Source of the DNA: Alcaligenaceae bacterium SAGV5
Lineage (GTDB): Bacteria; Pseudomonadota; Gammaproteobacteria; Burkholderiales; Burkholderiaceae_B
DNA length: 64,000 nucleotides
Direction: 5' to 3'
NCBI GenBank assembly: GCA_009360345.1
Contig: SPDP01000002.1
Coordinates: 186,001-250,000, forward strand
Part shown: piece after piece, positions 37,347 through 46,232 of the stretch
How positions within the stretch are numbered: the first letter of the stretch is position 1
Layout: each line of letters begins with the position of its first letter
Notes under the pieces: model-generated
The model's input: the letters and a program-made list of their open reading frames with translations, nothing else
Told to the model about the DNA's origin: nothing
Databases searched by the model: none
Made by a program: the position numbers and the translations under genes

Positions 37347-38066
37347 ATGGCGCTACTGACAGTCCGCGATCTGAAGATGGCCTATGACGGCAGGACGGTG
37401 CTCAACGGCATCGACCTCGACCTGGAGGAAGGCGAACTCAAAGTGGTGATGGGCCCCTCGGGCTGCGGCAAGTCGACCTTGCTGCGCTGCCTGAACCGGC
37501 TGGTCACCCCCACCTCCGGGCAGATCATCTTCCGGGGCGAGGACGTCATGCGGCCGGATACCGACGTGCGGGCCCTGCGCCAGCGCATCGGCTTCGTGTT
37601 CCAGAACTTCGCCCTGTACCGCCACCTGAGCGCGCTGGAAAACGTGACGCTGGGCCTGCGCAAGCTGCGCGGCATGGCGACCGCCGCGGCCAACGAACGG
37701 GCCATGCACGAGCTGGGCCGCATGAACCTGGCCGAACACGCGCAGAAGTATCCGGCACAGCTCTCGGGAGGACAGAAGCAGCGGGTGGCCATCGCGCGGG
37801 CGCTGGCGATGGACCCGGCGGTGCTGTTCTTCGACGAACCCACCTCGGCGCTGGATCCGGTCATGTCGCGCGAGATCATCAACGTCATCAACCAGTTGCG
37901 CCGGGACAAGGTGTCGATGCTGTGCGTCACCCATGACCTGACGCTGGCGCGCGCGGTCCAGGGGCGCGTGCTGTTCCTCGACCAGGGCGAGATCCTGGCC
38001 GAGGGCGAGGCATCCGAACTCTTCGGCGACCACGTCGATCCGCGCATCCGCGCGTTCTTCAGCTGA
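37347..38066 (+). CDS. Amino-acid ABC transporter ATP-binding protein
   Basis: A 239-residue GlnQ/HisP-type ATPase with Walker A GPSGCGKST, the Q-loop in VFQNFALYRHL, signature LSGGQKQR, Walker B VLFFDEPTSALD and switch VTHDL. The start ATG is 8 bases after the first permease and its stop abuts the start of the second permease, so the three are translationally linked. Confidence 0.95.
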   Translation: MALLTVRDLKMAYDGRTVLNGIDLDLEEGELKVVMGPSGCGKSTLLRCLNRLVTPTSGQIIFRGEDVMRPDTDVRALRQRIGFVFQNFALYRHLSALENVTLGLRKLRGMATAAANERAMHELGRMNLAEHAQKYPAQLSGGQKQRVAIARALAMDPAVLFFDEPTSALDPVMSREIINVINQLRRDKVSMLCVTHDLTLARAVQGRVLFLDQGEILAEGEASELFGDHVDPRIRAFFS

Positions 38067-38744
38067 ATGGACGGCCTGCTTACCTTCCTCGGGCAAGTGG
38101 CGGAGTTCGGACCGCAGATCCTGCTCGGCCTGGAACACACGCTGCTGCTGGCCGGCGTCATCACGGTGACCGGCCTGCTGGGCGGCATCCTGGTGTTCTA
38201 CCTGACGCTGAGTCCCAGCCGCCTGTGCCGCCGCCTGACCGAAGGCTATATCTCGTTCTTCATCGGCACGCCGCTGATCGCCCTGCTCTTCCTGATGTAC
38301 TACGGCCTGCCGCAATGGGGGCTGCGCCCGTCGCCGCTGACGGTCGCGATCATCGGCTTCACGATGAACGTGGCGGCCTACAACGCGCGCTATCTCGCCA
38401 CCGCGTATCGCGGGCTGGACCGGGACGAGCTGGAAGCGGCGCGAGCGCAGGGGTTCTCGGGGCCGCAGATCTTCCGGTTGATCACCTTGCCGCAGGTGCT
38501 GCGGCTGTCGATTCCCGCGCTGTCGAACCAGGTGATCCTGAACCTGAAGGACAGCTCGGTGGCCTTCCTGATCCAGTACACCGAGTTCTTCGCCCAGATC
38601 CAGGACATGGCGATCCGCAACTTCCAGTTCTTCAAGGCCTATGTGCTGGCCGGACTGGTCTACCTGGCGCTGGTGTCGGTGATCGTGCTGGCCGCGCGCC
38701 AGCTGGAGCGGCGGCTGATCCTGCCCGGGACGCGGCGCTCCTAG
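38067..38744 (+). CDS. Amino-acid ABC transporter permease
   Basis: A 225-residue second permease of the importer with about five membrane helices and the EAA loop RDELEAARAQGFSGPQIFRL followed by ITLPQ. It starts immediately at the ATPase stop and ends 2 bases before the convergent pyrE stop. No terminator fits between them, so read-through antisense to pyrE is possible. Confidence 0.92.
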   Translation: MDGLLTFLGQVAEFGPQILLGLEHTLLLAGVITVTGLLGGILVFYLTLSPSRLCRRLTEGYISFFIGTPLIALLFLMYYGLPQWGLRPSPLTVAIIGFTMNVAAYNARYLATAYRGLDRDELEAARAQGFSGPQIFRLITLPQVLRLSIPALSNQVILNLKDSSVAFLIQYTEFFAQIQDMAIRNFQFFKAYVLAGLVYLALVSVIVLAARQLERRLILPGTRRS

Positions 38745-38746
38745 GC

Positions 38747-39451
38747 TCAGATCACCCCGTAGCGCGCCCGATATGCCAGCACCGCTTCGCGGTGCTGTTC
38801 GAACTCACCGCCCCCGCCACCCTGCTGGATCATGTCGAGGATGTCGTCCAGCGAGGCGATGCTGACCACCGGGCAGCCGTTGGTGTGCACCACGTCCTGC
38901 ACCGCCGAGTGCTCGGACAGGGCATCGTCGGGACCGACCCGCTCCATGCGGTCCAGCGCGATCAGCACCGCGGCCGGCTTGGCCTTGGCGGCCTGGATGA
39001 GCCGGACCGACTCGCGCACCGAGGTGCCGGCCGAGATCACGTCGTCGATGATGACCACGCGGCCCTCCAGCGGCGCGCCGACGAGCGAGCCGCCTTCGCC
39101 GTGGTCCTTGGCTTCCTTCCGGTTGAACGCGAAGGGCACGTCGCGGCCGCGGGCGGCCAGCGCGACCGCGGTGGCGGTGACCAAGGGGATGCCCTTGTAG
39201 GCCGGGCCGTAGAGCATGTCGAATTCGACGTCCGAGGCCAGCAGCGCCTGGGCGTAGAACTCGGCCAGCCGTCCCACGGCCGCGCCGCTGTTGAACAATC
39301 CGGCGTTGAAGAAGTAGGGACTCAACCGGCCCGCCTTGGTCGTGAACGCGCCGAATCGCAGCACGCCCAGCTCGGTGGCGAAGCGGACGAAATCGGTACG
39401 GAAACGGCTCTCGTCGATCGAGGGCTCGGTGTCGGCGGGGCGGGGGGCCAT
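38747..39451 (-). CDS. pyrE: Orotate phosphoribosyltransferase
   Basis: A 234-residue enzyme that makes orotidine monophosphate from orotate and PRPP in pyrimidine synthesis. The PRPP-binding motif [14 protein letters not shown] and the family segments [10 protein letters not shown] and [15 protein letters not shown] are clear. The ATG of pyrE shares the CATG palindrome with a plus-strand ATG at 39450 that may start the first F-box gene. There is therefore essentially no intergenic space on that side. Confidence 0.95.
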   Translation of the reverse strand: MAPRPADTEPSIDESRFRTDFVRFATELGVLRFGAFTTKAGRLSPYFFNAGLFNSGAAVGRLAEFYAQALLASDVEFDMLYGPAYKGIPLVTATAVALAARGRDVPFAFNRKEAKDHGEGGSLVGAPLEGRVVIIDDVISAGTSVRESVRLIQAAKAKPAAVLIALDRMERVGPDDALSEHSAVQDVVHTNGCPVVSIASLDDILDMIQQGGGGGEFEQHREAVLAYRARYGVI

Positions 39452-40477
39452 GAGCGGGATCGGCCGGCGGGCACGCCCTCCCCTCGGCGATATCGCGACG
39501 CCGGCGAACTGCCGGCCGCGCACGCCCAGGGGCGCCGTCCACCCGCGGCCCTGGCCCTCCGCCCTTCCCTCGCCGCCGCCAATCCGCCGTTTCCGCTCGG
39601 CCAACTGCCCACGGAACTCCAGCAGCAGGTATTGCCGCATCTCGATGCCGGGTCCCTGGCCATGCTGGCGCGAACGTCGAAGGCCATGCACGCGATGGTG
39701 CACGGCCACCCACCGACGCCGGGTACATTCCGCGCCGCACGTTTCATGTCCACGCTGTCGGCGGCAGGAGCCGGACCGCTCGCCCCCGACCTCGTGGAAC
39801 TGCACGCCTGTGTGGAGCATTTTTCGAAGGATCAGTTTCAGTTTCTCGTGGCTATGGCCTTGCGGGAATCCGAGGCCGGATTCGAACACACCGATCTGCT
39901 CGGCCCCCTGCTCAACAAGAGCTCCCGGCATGACGCGGAGCAAATCGCCCAGGCGCTGGACAAGATGGATGCCCCCCTGTACGCGGGCGACGCCCCCGAA
40001 CAGGTCAATCGCGACGCACGCGGCCAGGTGCTGGTCCAGGCGCTCATCGACATGGGCCGGCCGAAACACGGCGATGTCTACGAGCCGCTGATGGAACGCC
40101 TGGCAAGGTCAGACGACTATGCGATCAAGCCTTTCATGCTGCAACAACTGCACCGGCATATCGCGCGCATGCCGGACGCCGCCAGGGATCGCATCTGCGC
40201 GGCGCTGCTGGACAGAGACGGCGGCGCCAGGGAGCGGCAGTTGCTCGCCCATGAAATGTTCCGGCTGTTGTCTCACCTGTCTTCCGACGCCCAGGACCTG
40301 GTCTACGACAAGACCCGGGACCTCTTCCAGGAACTGGGGCCGCTGCCCGACGACCGCGCCAAGAGGCTGTTGAGGGAAATCCTGTACAGCGAGCGCCTGA
40401 TAGACGATGCACTCCCGGATCGGCCGGACCAGCGCCTGAAATGGAACGCCTTGATCGACAGCACGATCGCGGCCTAG
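39450..40477 (+). CDS. F-box-like domain protein 1 (start uncertain, possible frameshift)
   Basis: The open frame ending at 40477 encodes an F-box-like motif at about 39602-39712 ([15 protein letters not shown], then [15 protein letters not shown]) followed by a helical region of about 250 residues. It has no ATG, GTG or TTG start before the motif and after the pyrE start. The only upstream ATG, 39450, is in another frame and reads a Pro/Arg-rich leader, so a frameshift in the leader or a non-standard start must be invoked. The next in-frame ATG, 39662, would cut the F-box in half. Blocks such as [24 protein letters not shown] and DRICAALLD recur in the following gene, so the two are paralogues. 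Function unknown; candidate exported effector. Confidence 0.65.
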
Positions 40478-40507
40478 GCACCGGACATTGCTCGAAACAG
40501 GAAAATC

Positions 40508-41680
40508 ATGCCTTCAGTCAACAGCCCGCTTTCCTCTCCCTCCGCCCTGGCCGGAACCGCCGCTCAGGGCCTGGCCCCGGCGGGCGGCCCACCGCCCGCC
40601 GGCACATCGCCCCCGCCCGCGCCGCACCGCGATCCTTTCCAGCCGCCGGCCATCCACCTGGCCGGGCGGCGCAGGCCCTCGGGGCTGATCCCGCCTTCGT
40701 CCGAGCCGTCGCCGACGTTTGCCGGGCTGCCGCTGGAGATGCAGCACGCGGTGCTGTCCCAGCTCCCCGCCAAGGATACAGTCAAGGTTGCCCAAGTCTC
40801 GAAGCAGATGCGGGACGTGGTCAAGAGCCATCCTCATGCGACACGCATCCAGCGCCTCATGTCCGCCCCGCCGCCCCACCTGCCAGACCCGGCCTATCTC
40901 GAGGAACTGCGGGCCTGCTCGGCGCATCTGTCGACAGACGATGTCCAGGCTCTTGCACAATGGGGCTTGAAACCCCGTGACCGGGTCCCCCGCCCCTGGC
41001 TGCCCGGCCCGCTGCTCAGCGGCAGGGGCAGGCACGATGCCGAAGGGGTCGCGCAAGCGATCGACCCGGCTCCGCGGACGCCGGTCACGTGGCATGCCAG
41101 GCCCTACGACCCCCTGCAGGACATGATGAGACGTGGCCGCATGAGCGCCCTGCTGATAGCGGGCGGGGAGGTTCCCCCCCCTCCGAGACCTGCCACCGAA
41201 CAGCGGGACCGCCAGCTCCGCGGCGACACACTGGTCGCGATACTCGGCGGCATCGGCAAATCACGAGACGCCGGCGTCTACGAGCCATTCCTGGAACGCT
41301 GCGCGCGGCCCTCGCAGTATGCGATCGACCACATCGATCTCGGCCCGCTTTTCAGCCGCATCCCGTCGTTCGCCAGCGACCGGATATGTTCTGCCCTGCT
41401 GGATGAAACCAGCAATGAGGATACCTTTCTCGACAAGCGCCGCCTGGCCGTCTCCAAGCTGTTCCTGGCATCCGGGCCCCTGTCTCGCGACAGCCAGAAT
41501 GCCATCCATGATCGCGCGCGGGAACTGTTCGGCTCCCCTGGACATCTGCTTGACGGCTCTTCGCTGCTGGGTACCTACCGAATAATTTTCTCGGCGCAGA
41601 ATATCGCCACGCGATTTCCCGATTCTCCCGAACAGCGCGACAAGTGGAATGCTTTCCGGGAGGAGATGCTGCCGACCTAG
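40508..41680 (+). CDS. F-box-like domain protein 2, candidate exported effector
   Basis: A 390-residue protein with an intact start (AGGA at 40499-40502, ATG at 40508). Residues 1-70 are Ser/Pro/Ala-rich, with no acidic residue in the first 41, resembling type III secretion leaders. An F-box-like motif spans about 71-108 (GLPLEMQHAVLSQLPAKD, then VAQVSKQMRDVVKSH). The rest is predicted helical with no recognised catalytic motif or leucine-rich repeats. Shared blocks with the upstream gene (RHDAEGVAQA, YEPFLERCAR, DRICSALLD, RDKWNAF) show tandem duplication. Known bacterial F-box proteins hijack host SKP1-cullin ligases. That role is inferred here. Its stop overlaps the convergent dsbB stop. 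Confidence 0.75.
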   Translation: MPSVNSPLSSPSALAGTAAQGLAPAGGPPPAGTSPPPAPHRDPFQPPAIHLAGRRRPSGLIPPSSEPSPTFAGLPLEMQHAVLSQLPAKDTVKVAQVSKQMRDVVKSHPHATRIQRLMSAPPPHLPDPAYLEELRACSAHLSTDDVQALAQWGLKPRDRVPRPWLPGPLLSGRGRHDAEGVAQAIDPAPRTPVTWHARPYDPLQDMMRRGRMSALLIAGGEVPPPPRPATEQRDRQLRGDTLVAILGGIGKSRDAGVYEPFLERCARPSQYAIDHIDLGPLFSRIPSFASDRICSALLDETSNEDTFLDKRRLAVSKLFLASGPLSRDSQNAIHDRARELFGSPGHLLDGSSLLGTYRIIFSAQNIATRFPDSPEQRDKWNAFREEMLPT

Positions 41681-42192
41681 TGCGCCGCCCCAGCAAACAA
41701 GGATCGCGGGCGCCGGCGCAGCAGCAATGCCGCCACGCCCGCCACCGCCAGCACCGCGAACAGCAGCACGCTCCATATTTCGTAGCGCACGCCCAGCAGG
41801 TCCACCACCGCGTCGGCGCAGGTCGCGTAGATGCCGAACACCGCGGGCAGCGAGCCGTCCAGGCCGGAGCCGGTCATGAAGCGGTCGGCGAAGGTCTGGT
41901 CGCAGCTCATCAACTGGGACGCGACATTGTGCTGGTAGATGGCGGTGGCCACGCCGGCCAGGGCCAGCAGCGCAACGATGCCCGAGCAAGCCTTCTGCGC
42001 CGGCGCGAACCGCCGCAGCATCAATCCCAGCACTGCGAATACCGCAATGGCGAGATAGATCAGGCGTTGCAGCACGCACCAGGCGCAGGGCTGCATATCG
42101 AAGACATGCTGCGATACCAGCGCGACCGCCACGGCCCCCAGGCTGGCGATGGCGGTGAATGCAAGCAGGCGGTCAACGAGTACGGTTTTCAT
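41677..42192 (-). CDS. dsbB: Disulfide bond formation protein B
   Basis: A 171-residue inner-membrane protein with four helices that reoxidises DsbA and passes electrons to quinone. The two redox pairs are present: C36/C39 (PCAWC) in the first periplasmic loop and C97/C125 (MSCDQ, YATCAD) in the second. Arg43 after the first pair (VLQRL) matches the quinone-binding arginine. It follows marC by 21 bases on the same strand. Its stop codon shares CTAG with the stop of the F-box gene. Confidence 0.93.
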   Translation of the reverse strand: MKTVLVDRLLAFTAIASLGAVAVALVSQHVFDMQPCAWCVLQRLIYLAIAVFAVLGLMLRRFAPAQKACSGIVALLALAGVATAIYQHNVASQLMSCDQTFADRFMTGSGLDGSLPAVFGIYATCADAVVDLLGVRYEIWSVLLFAVLAVAGVAALLLRRRPRSLFAGAAH

Positions 42193-42213
42193 GGATAAAG
42201 GCCGCGAGGGCTC

Positions 42214-42921
42214 TCAGGTAGGTGGGGGCAACGGGACCTGGCGCAGCACGCTCAGGAGCAGCTCGGAGGCCCCATCCCATACGATCTGGACCCCCAGGCA
42301 AAGCAGAATGAATGCTGACAACCGCAGGAACACGACAGTTCCCGTGTCGCCCAGCAGGCGCAGCAGTTGCTGCGCATAACGGAAGCACAGCAGCACCGAC
42401 GCTCCCACCAGGGCCAGGCCCAGGACCGCGCCGGCGATGCGCGTACCGCTGACGAACAGCGAGGCATGGTCGTGCAGGCTGGCGCCCACGGTGATGGCGG
42501 CGGCGATGGAACCCGGACCGCAGGCAATGGGAAACGTCAAGGGATAGAAGGCCCTGCGATTGGCCATTTCGGCCGTGAAACCCTCGGCCAGGCGGGCCGA
42601 ACGCTCGGCCCCGCCGTCGCTGGAGTTGAGCAGGCGCCAGGCGCTGGCCACCACCAGCAGCCCCCCGCCCACGCGGACGATGGCCAGCGAGATGCCGAAG
42701 AAATCGAGCACGACCGAGCCGGTCAGCATCGCCGCGAACAGCAGCAGGAACACATTGCGGGCGATCCTGGCCGCGAGCACTTCCCGCACGGCGGCGGAAG
42801 CGCCCTCGGTCAGGGACAGGAAAATCGGTGCCGTCGCCGTCGGATTCAGGATGGGAAGCAGCGTCGCCAGGGCAAACAGGAAACTCTTGCCCAGCGCGAG
42901 TCCGTAGTCTTCGATCAACAT
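42214..42921 (-). CDS. MarC-family integral membrane protein
   Basis: A 235-residue MarC/UPF0056 protein with about six membrane helices. Family landmarks are ATLLPILNPTATAPIFLSLT at the start and AFYPLTFPIACGPGSIAAAI in the middle. The biochemical function of the family is unresolved, and early links to antibiotic resistance were not upheld. It lies between cobA and dsbB in a compact minus-strand run and may simply be co-transcribed. Confidence 0.88.
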   Translation of the reverse strand: MLIEDYGLALGKSFLFALATLLPILNPTATAPIFLSLTEGASAAVREVLAARIARNVFLLLFAAMLTGSVVLDFFGISLAIVRVGGGLLVVASAWRLLNSSDGGAERSARLAEGFTAEMANRRAFYPLTFPIACGPGSIAAAITVGASLHDHASLFVSGTRIAGAVLGLALVGASVLLCFRYAQQLLRLLGDTGTVVFLRLSAFILLCLGVQIVWDGASELLLSVLRQVPLPPPT

Positions 42922-42945
42922 GATCGAAGTGTAAGAGAAATGAAG

Positions 42946-43707
42946 TCAGGCCGCAGCGGTCCGCAGCGATTCCTCGTCCAGGCCGCCGGCGGCCTGCCCG
43001 AGCAGGCCGGCGTAGATATCACCCACCATGATGAGCGCCGGCCCCCCGCCCAGCTCCCGCGCGGTGTCCGCCAGTTGCCCCAGGGTGGTCGGCAGGACCC
43101 GCTGGCCGGGCAGGCTGGCGTTCTCGACCAGCACCGCCGGACGCCCCGGTGGCATGCCCGTGGCCATCAGGCCCTGGGCGATCACCTCCGCCTGCCGGCT
43201 GGCCATGTACAGCACCACGGTATCGGCGCCCCGGGCGGCGTCCGCCCAGGCATGGGGGCGTTCCCCGCTGCCCACGGCCGGCGTCAGGAACACGACGCTG
43301 CGACTCAGCCCGCGGCGCGTCAGGGACAGGCCCAGCGCCGAACTCGCCCCAAAAGCCGCGCTGATGCCCGGCACGGCCTCGACCTCGATGCCGGCCTCGG
43401 CCAGGGCCGCGATTTCTTCCTGCGCACGCCCGAACAACATGGGGTCGCCCCCCTTGAGCCGCACGACACAAGAATAGCGGCGGGCGGCATCGATCAGTTG
43501 ACGGTTGATGAACTGCTGCACCGTGGACAACTGCCCGCAGCGCTTGCCCACGGCCACGTGACGCGCCTGGGGCGCCAGCGCCAGCACCTCGTCGTCCACC
43601 AGCGCATCGTGGAAGAGCACGTCGGCCTGGCCCAGCAACCGGGCCGCGCGCACGGTCAGCAGATCCGCCGCGCCCGGGCCCGCTCCCACCAGATAGACTT
43701 TGCCCAT
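42946..43707 (-). CDS. cobA: Uroporphyrinogen-III C-methyltransferase
   Basis: A 253-residue SAM-dependent methyltransferase making precorrin-2, the precursor of siroheme. The family motifs VYLVGAGPGAADLLTVRA, VVRLKGGDPMLFGRAQEE and VPGISAAFGASS are present. It is the stand-alone SUMT type, without the CysG dehydrogenase/ferrochelatase module. Its position just downstream of cysI and DUF934 fits siroheme supply for sulfite reductase. Confidence 0.93.
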   Translation of the reverse strand: MGKVYLVGAGPGAADLLTVRAARLLGQADVLFHDALVDDEVLALAPQARHVAVGKRCGQLSTVQQFINRQLIDAARRYSCVVRLKGGDPMLFGRAQEEIAALAEAGIEVEAVPGISAAFGASSALGLSLTRRGLSRSVVFLTPAVGSGERPHAWADAARGADTVVLYMASRQAEVIAQGLMATGMPPGRPAVLVENASLPGQRVLPTTLGQLADTARELGGGPALIMVGDIYAGLLGQAAGGLDEESLRTAAA

Positions 43708-43710
43708 CGA

Positions 43711-44229
43711 TCAGCCTTGCCGCGCCGCGAGAACCGGATAGCTCTGCTGGTAGGCGGCCGTGAAGGTGCCGAAGGCCCGGAGCGCCTGCTCGGGGTCGTG
43801 TCCATGCTTGACGGCGAAGCTGTCGAAGCCCGACCTCGCCTGGTAGTGGATGGTGTCGATCATCACGTCGCCCACCGCCCGCAGCTCGCCCTGCCAGCCC
43901 AGCCGCGTGCGCAGCAGGTAGGCGATGGAATAGCCCCGGCCATCGGTGTAGATGGGGAAATCGACGGCGATCAGCGCCACGCCGGCCGGATCCACCCTGC
44001 CATCCTCGGCCAGCTCGGCGGGATCGTCGGCGGGTCCGAGCAGGACGCCCACGGGCCGGCGGCGGCCGCGCAGTTCGGCGCGCGCCGACTGCCACACGGC
44101 CAATGGCACCAGCCAGTCCTCGTCATCGGCCGGCAGCGGCCGGGTCTCTGTGGGCTCGAAACGCTTCCAGGTGTCGACTTCCAGGTCGCGGTGGCGGATC
44201 AGCGTGGCGGCTTGCCGCGGCTCAGACAT
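43711..44229 (-). CDS. DUF934 family protein of the sulfite-reduction operon
   Basis: A 172-residue DUF934 protein, almost always encoded beside sulfite reductase in betaproteobacteria. Recognisable segments are VALIAVDFPIYTDGRGYSIA and GDVMIDTIHYQARSGFDSF. Its biochemical role is undefined, with assistance in reductase assembly or electron transfer sometimes proposed. The start overlaps the end of cysI by 8 bases, and cobA starts 3 bases after its stop. Confidence 0.9.
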   Translation of the reverse strand: MSEPRQAATLIRHRDLEVDTWKRFEPTETRPLPADDEDWLVPLAVWQSARAELRGRRRPVGVLLGPADDPAELAEDGRVDPAGVALIAVDFPIYTDGRGYSIAYLLRTRLGWQGELRAVGDVMIDTIHYQARSGFDSFAVKHGHDPEQALRAFGTFTAAYQQSYPVLAARQG

Positions 44230-45955
44230 GGGCAGCCTCCGCCAGGGCGGCCTTGGCCTGCTTGCGCTCGGCGTAGACCCGGGTCTTGAAGGGATCGATA
44301 CCCACGCGCTCGACCACGTCGATGAAACGTTCGGCGTCGCTGTCGCGCAGGTCGATATAGGTCTCCACCAGGTTGGCGACCACGTCGGCCACTTCCCCGC
44401 GCGCGAACGACGGACCGATGATGCGGCCGATCGCCGCCCCGCCCCCGCGGGTGGACTCGATGTCGGGCAAGGGCCTGGCGGCCCCGCTCTGGCGTCCGCC
44501 CAGCGTGATCTGGTACCACTCCTCGCCCGCCTTGTCCACGCCCAGGATCCCGATGTGGCCCACATGGTGGTGGCCACAGGAGTTGATGCAGCCCGAGATG
44601 TTCAGGTCCAGCTCGCCGATCTCGTACAGGTAGTCGAGGTCGTCGAAGCGGCGCTGGATGGCCTCGGCCACCGGAATCGACACCGCGTTGGCCAGCGCGC
44701 AGAAGTCGCCGCCGGGGCAGGCGATGATGTTGGTCAGCAGACCGATGTTGGGCGTCGCCAACCCCAGCTTGTCGAGTTCCTTCCACAGCGCATGGAGCTG
44801 GCCGCGCGCCACGTCGGCGAACACCAGGTTCTGCTCGTGCGAGACACGCATCTCGCCGAAGCTGTAGCGATCGGCCAGGTCGGCCACCGCATCCATCTGG
44901 TCGGCGGTGATGTCGCCGGGCGGCACGCCCGTGGGCTTGAGCGACAGCGTCACGGCGGCATAGCCATGGACCTTGTGGGGGTGGGTATTGCGGCGCAGCC
45001 ACTGCGCGAAGCGCGGATCGTTGCCCGCATGCTGGGCCGAGGTGTCGGGTCCCGGGTCCGCCGCGTAGGGCGTCGCCGTGAAACGGCTGGCGATGGCCTG
45101 GATCCGTTCCTCGGTCACCGTCTCGGGACCATCCTTCAGATGCTGCCACTCGCGCTCGACCTCTTCGGCGAACACGTGCGGCGTCAATTCCTTGACCAGG
45201 ATCTTGATGCGCGCCTTGAACTTGTTGTCCCGGCGGCCGTGCAGGTTGTAGACCCGCAGGATGGCCTGCAGGTAGGTCAACAGGTGCTGCCAGGGCACGT
45301 AGGGGTTGATCAACTGGCCCACCAGCGGCGTGCGGCCCAGGCCGCCGCCGGCCCAGACGCGGAAGCCGATCCCGCCGTCCTGCTCCACCGCCTGCAGGCC
45401 GATGTCGTGCACGCCCACCGCGGCCCGGTCCGTGACCGCGCCGCTGACCGCGATCTTGAACTTGCGGGGCAGGAACGCGAACTCGGGGTGGAAAGTGGAC
45501 CACTGCCGTATCAGTTCGCACCAGACCAGGGGATTGACGATCTCGTCGGGCGCGACGCCCGCGAACTGGTCGGTGGTGGTGTTGCGGATGTCGTTGCCGC
45601 TGGTCTGGATGGAATGCATCTGCACCTTGGCCAGTTCGGCCAGGATGTCGGGCACGTCCTCCAGCTTCGGCCAGTTGAACTGCATGTTCTGCCGGGTGCT
45701 GAAGTGTCCGTAGCCGCGGTCCCACTTGCGCGCGATGTAGGCCAGCGTGCGGAGCTGGCGCGAGGCGAGCATGCCGTAGGGCACGGCGATGCGCAGCATG
45801 GGCGCGTGGCGCTGGATGTACAGGCCGTTCTGCAGGCGCAGCGTGCGGAAATCGTCCTCGCTCAGTTGCCCGTTGAGGAAACGCCCGGTCTGGTCGCGGA
45901 ACTGCGCGACGCGTTGATCGACCAGCAACTGGTCGACAGGTTGATACTGGTACAT
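44222..45955 (-). CDS. cysI: Sulfite reductase (siroheme, 4Fe-4S) beta subunit
   Basis: A 577-residue nitrite/sulfite reductase family protein with two ferredoxin-like half-domains and two siroheme domains. The four cysteines that hold the siroheme-coupled cluster are C413 and C419 (ACPGGDFCA) and C456 and C460 (GCINSCGHHHVG). The substrate arginine/lysine region GHFSTRQNMQFNW is present. Together with DUF934 and cobA this is the assimilatory sulfite-reduction unit. Nitrite reductase is the main alternative, but the DUF934 neighbour favours sulfite. The start at 45955 excludes a non-homologous upstream extension. Confidence 0.93.
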   Translation of the reverse strand: MYQYQPVDQLLVDQRVAQFRDQTGRFLNGQLSEDDFRTLRLQNGLYIQRHAPMLRIAVPYGMLASRQLRTLAYIARKWDRGYGHFSTRQNMQFNWPKLEDVPDILAELAKVQMHSIQTSGNDIRNTTTDQFAGVAPDEIVNPLVWCELIRQWSTFHPEFAFLPRKFKIAVSGAVTDRAAVGVHDIGLQAVEQDGGIGFRVWAGGGLGRTPLVGQLINPYVPWQHLLTYLQAILRVYNLHGRRDNKFKARIKILVKELTPHVFAEEVEREWQHLKDGPETVTEERIQAIASRFTATPYAADPGPDTSAQHAGNDPRFAQWLRRNTHPHKVHGYAAVTLSLKPTGVPPGDITADQMDAVADLADRYSFGEMRVSHEQNLVFADVARGQLHALWKELDKLGLATPNIGLLTNIIACPGGDFCALANAVSIPVAEAIQRRFDDLDYLYEIGELDLNISGCINSCGHHHVGHIGILGVDKAGEEWYQITLGGRQSGAARPLPDIESTRGGGAAIGRIIGPSFARGEVADVVANLVETYIDLRDSDAERFIDVVERVGIDPFKTRVYAERKQAKAALAEAAHV

Positions 45956-46069
45956 GCGGCAAGCCTCTAGATGTGGCCGGATGGCGGTGGGTGGAGCGCG
46001 CCGGCGCCCCGGGCCGGAGCGGGCATGCGTATCCCGCGCGGGCGCGAACCCAGGCTTGCAGCTTACAAA

Positions 46070-46100
46070 GACCGGCTTATGAATAAAACGACCGGTTCGT
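46070..46100. promoter_or_regulatory. Direct repeats upstream of cysI
   Basis: GACCGGCTTAT (46070-46080) and GACCGGTTCGT (46090-46100) are spaced exactly 20 bases apart, about two helical turns, in the region upstream of the minus-strand cysI. This arrangement suits a dimeric activator such as a CysB-type LysR protein, but no known consensus was matched. Confidence 0.3.
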
Positions 46101-46125
46101 AATGTGCATATACTCAAAAACATCT

Positions 46126-46155
46126 AAAAAAAAGCGGAGGCAAAAACCTCCGCTT
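46126..46155 (-). terminator. Intrinsic terminator of the purF operon
   Basis: On the minus strand AAGCGGAGG pairs perfectly with CCTCCGCTT across a 6-base loop, followed by a run of eight T (complement of 46126-46133). It lies about 80 bases after the purF stop, beyond REP-like copy C. Confidence 0.92.
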
Positions 46156-46167
46156 ATATACATTTAC

Positions 46168-46226
46168 CCAGGGCGCCGCGGATCCGGCTTTGCCGGTCCG
46201 CCAGCGCCGCCCCCTTGAGGGGGCGG
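46168..46226 (-). repeat. REP-like two-hairpin intergenic element, copy C (inverted)
   Basis: Read on the minus strand, CGCCCCCTCAAGGGGGCG is followed by GGCGCTGGCGGACCGGC facing GCCGGATCCGCGGCGCC and CCTGGG. The inner stem GCGGA/TCCGC replaces GTGGA/TCCAC of copies A and B, a compensated change. It lies between purF and its terminator and is transcribed in the same orientation relative to the gene as copies A and B relative to the element axis. Confidence 0.75.
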
Positions 46227-46232
46227 GGTGGG

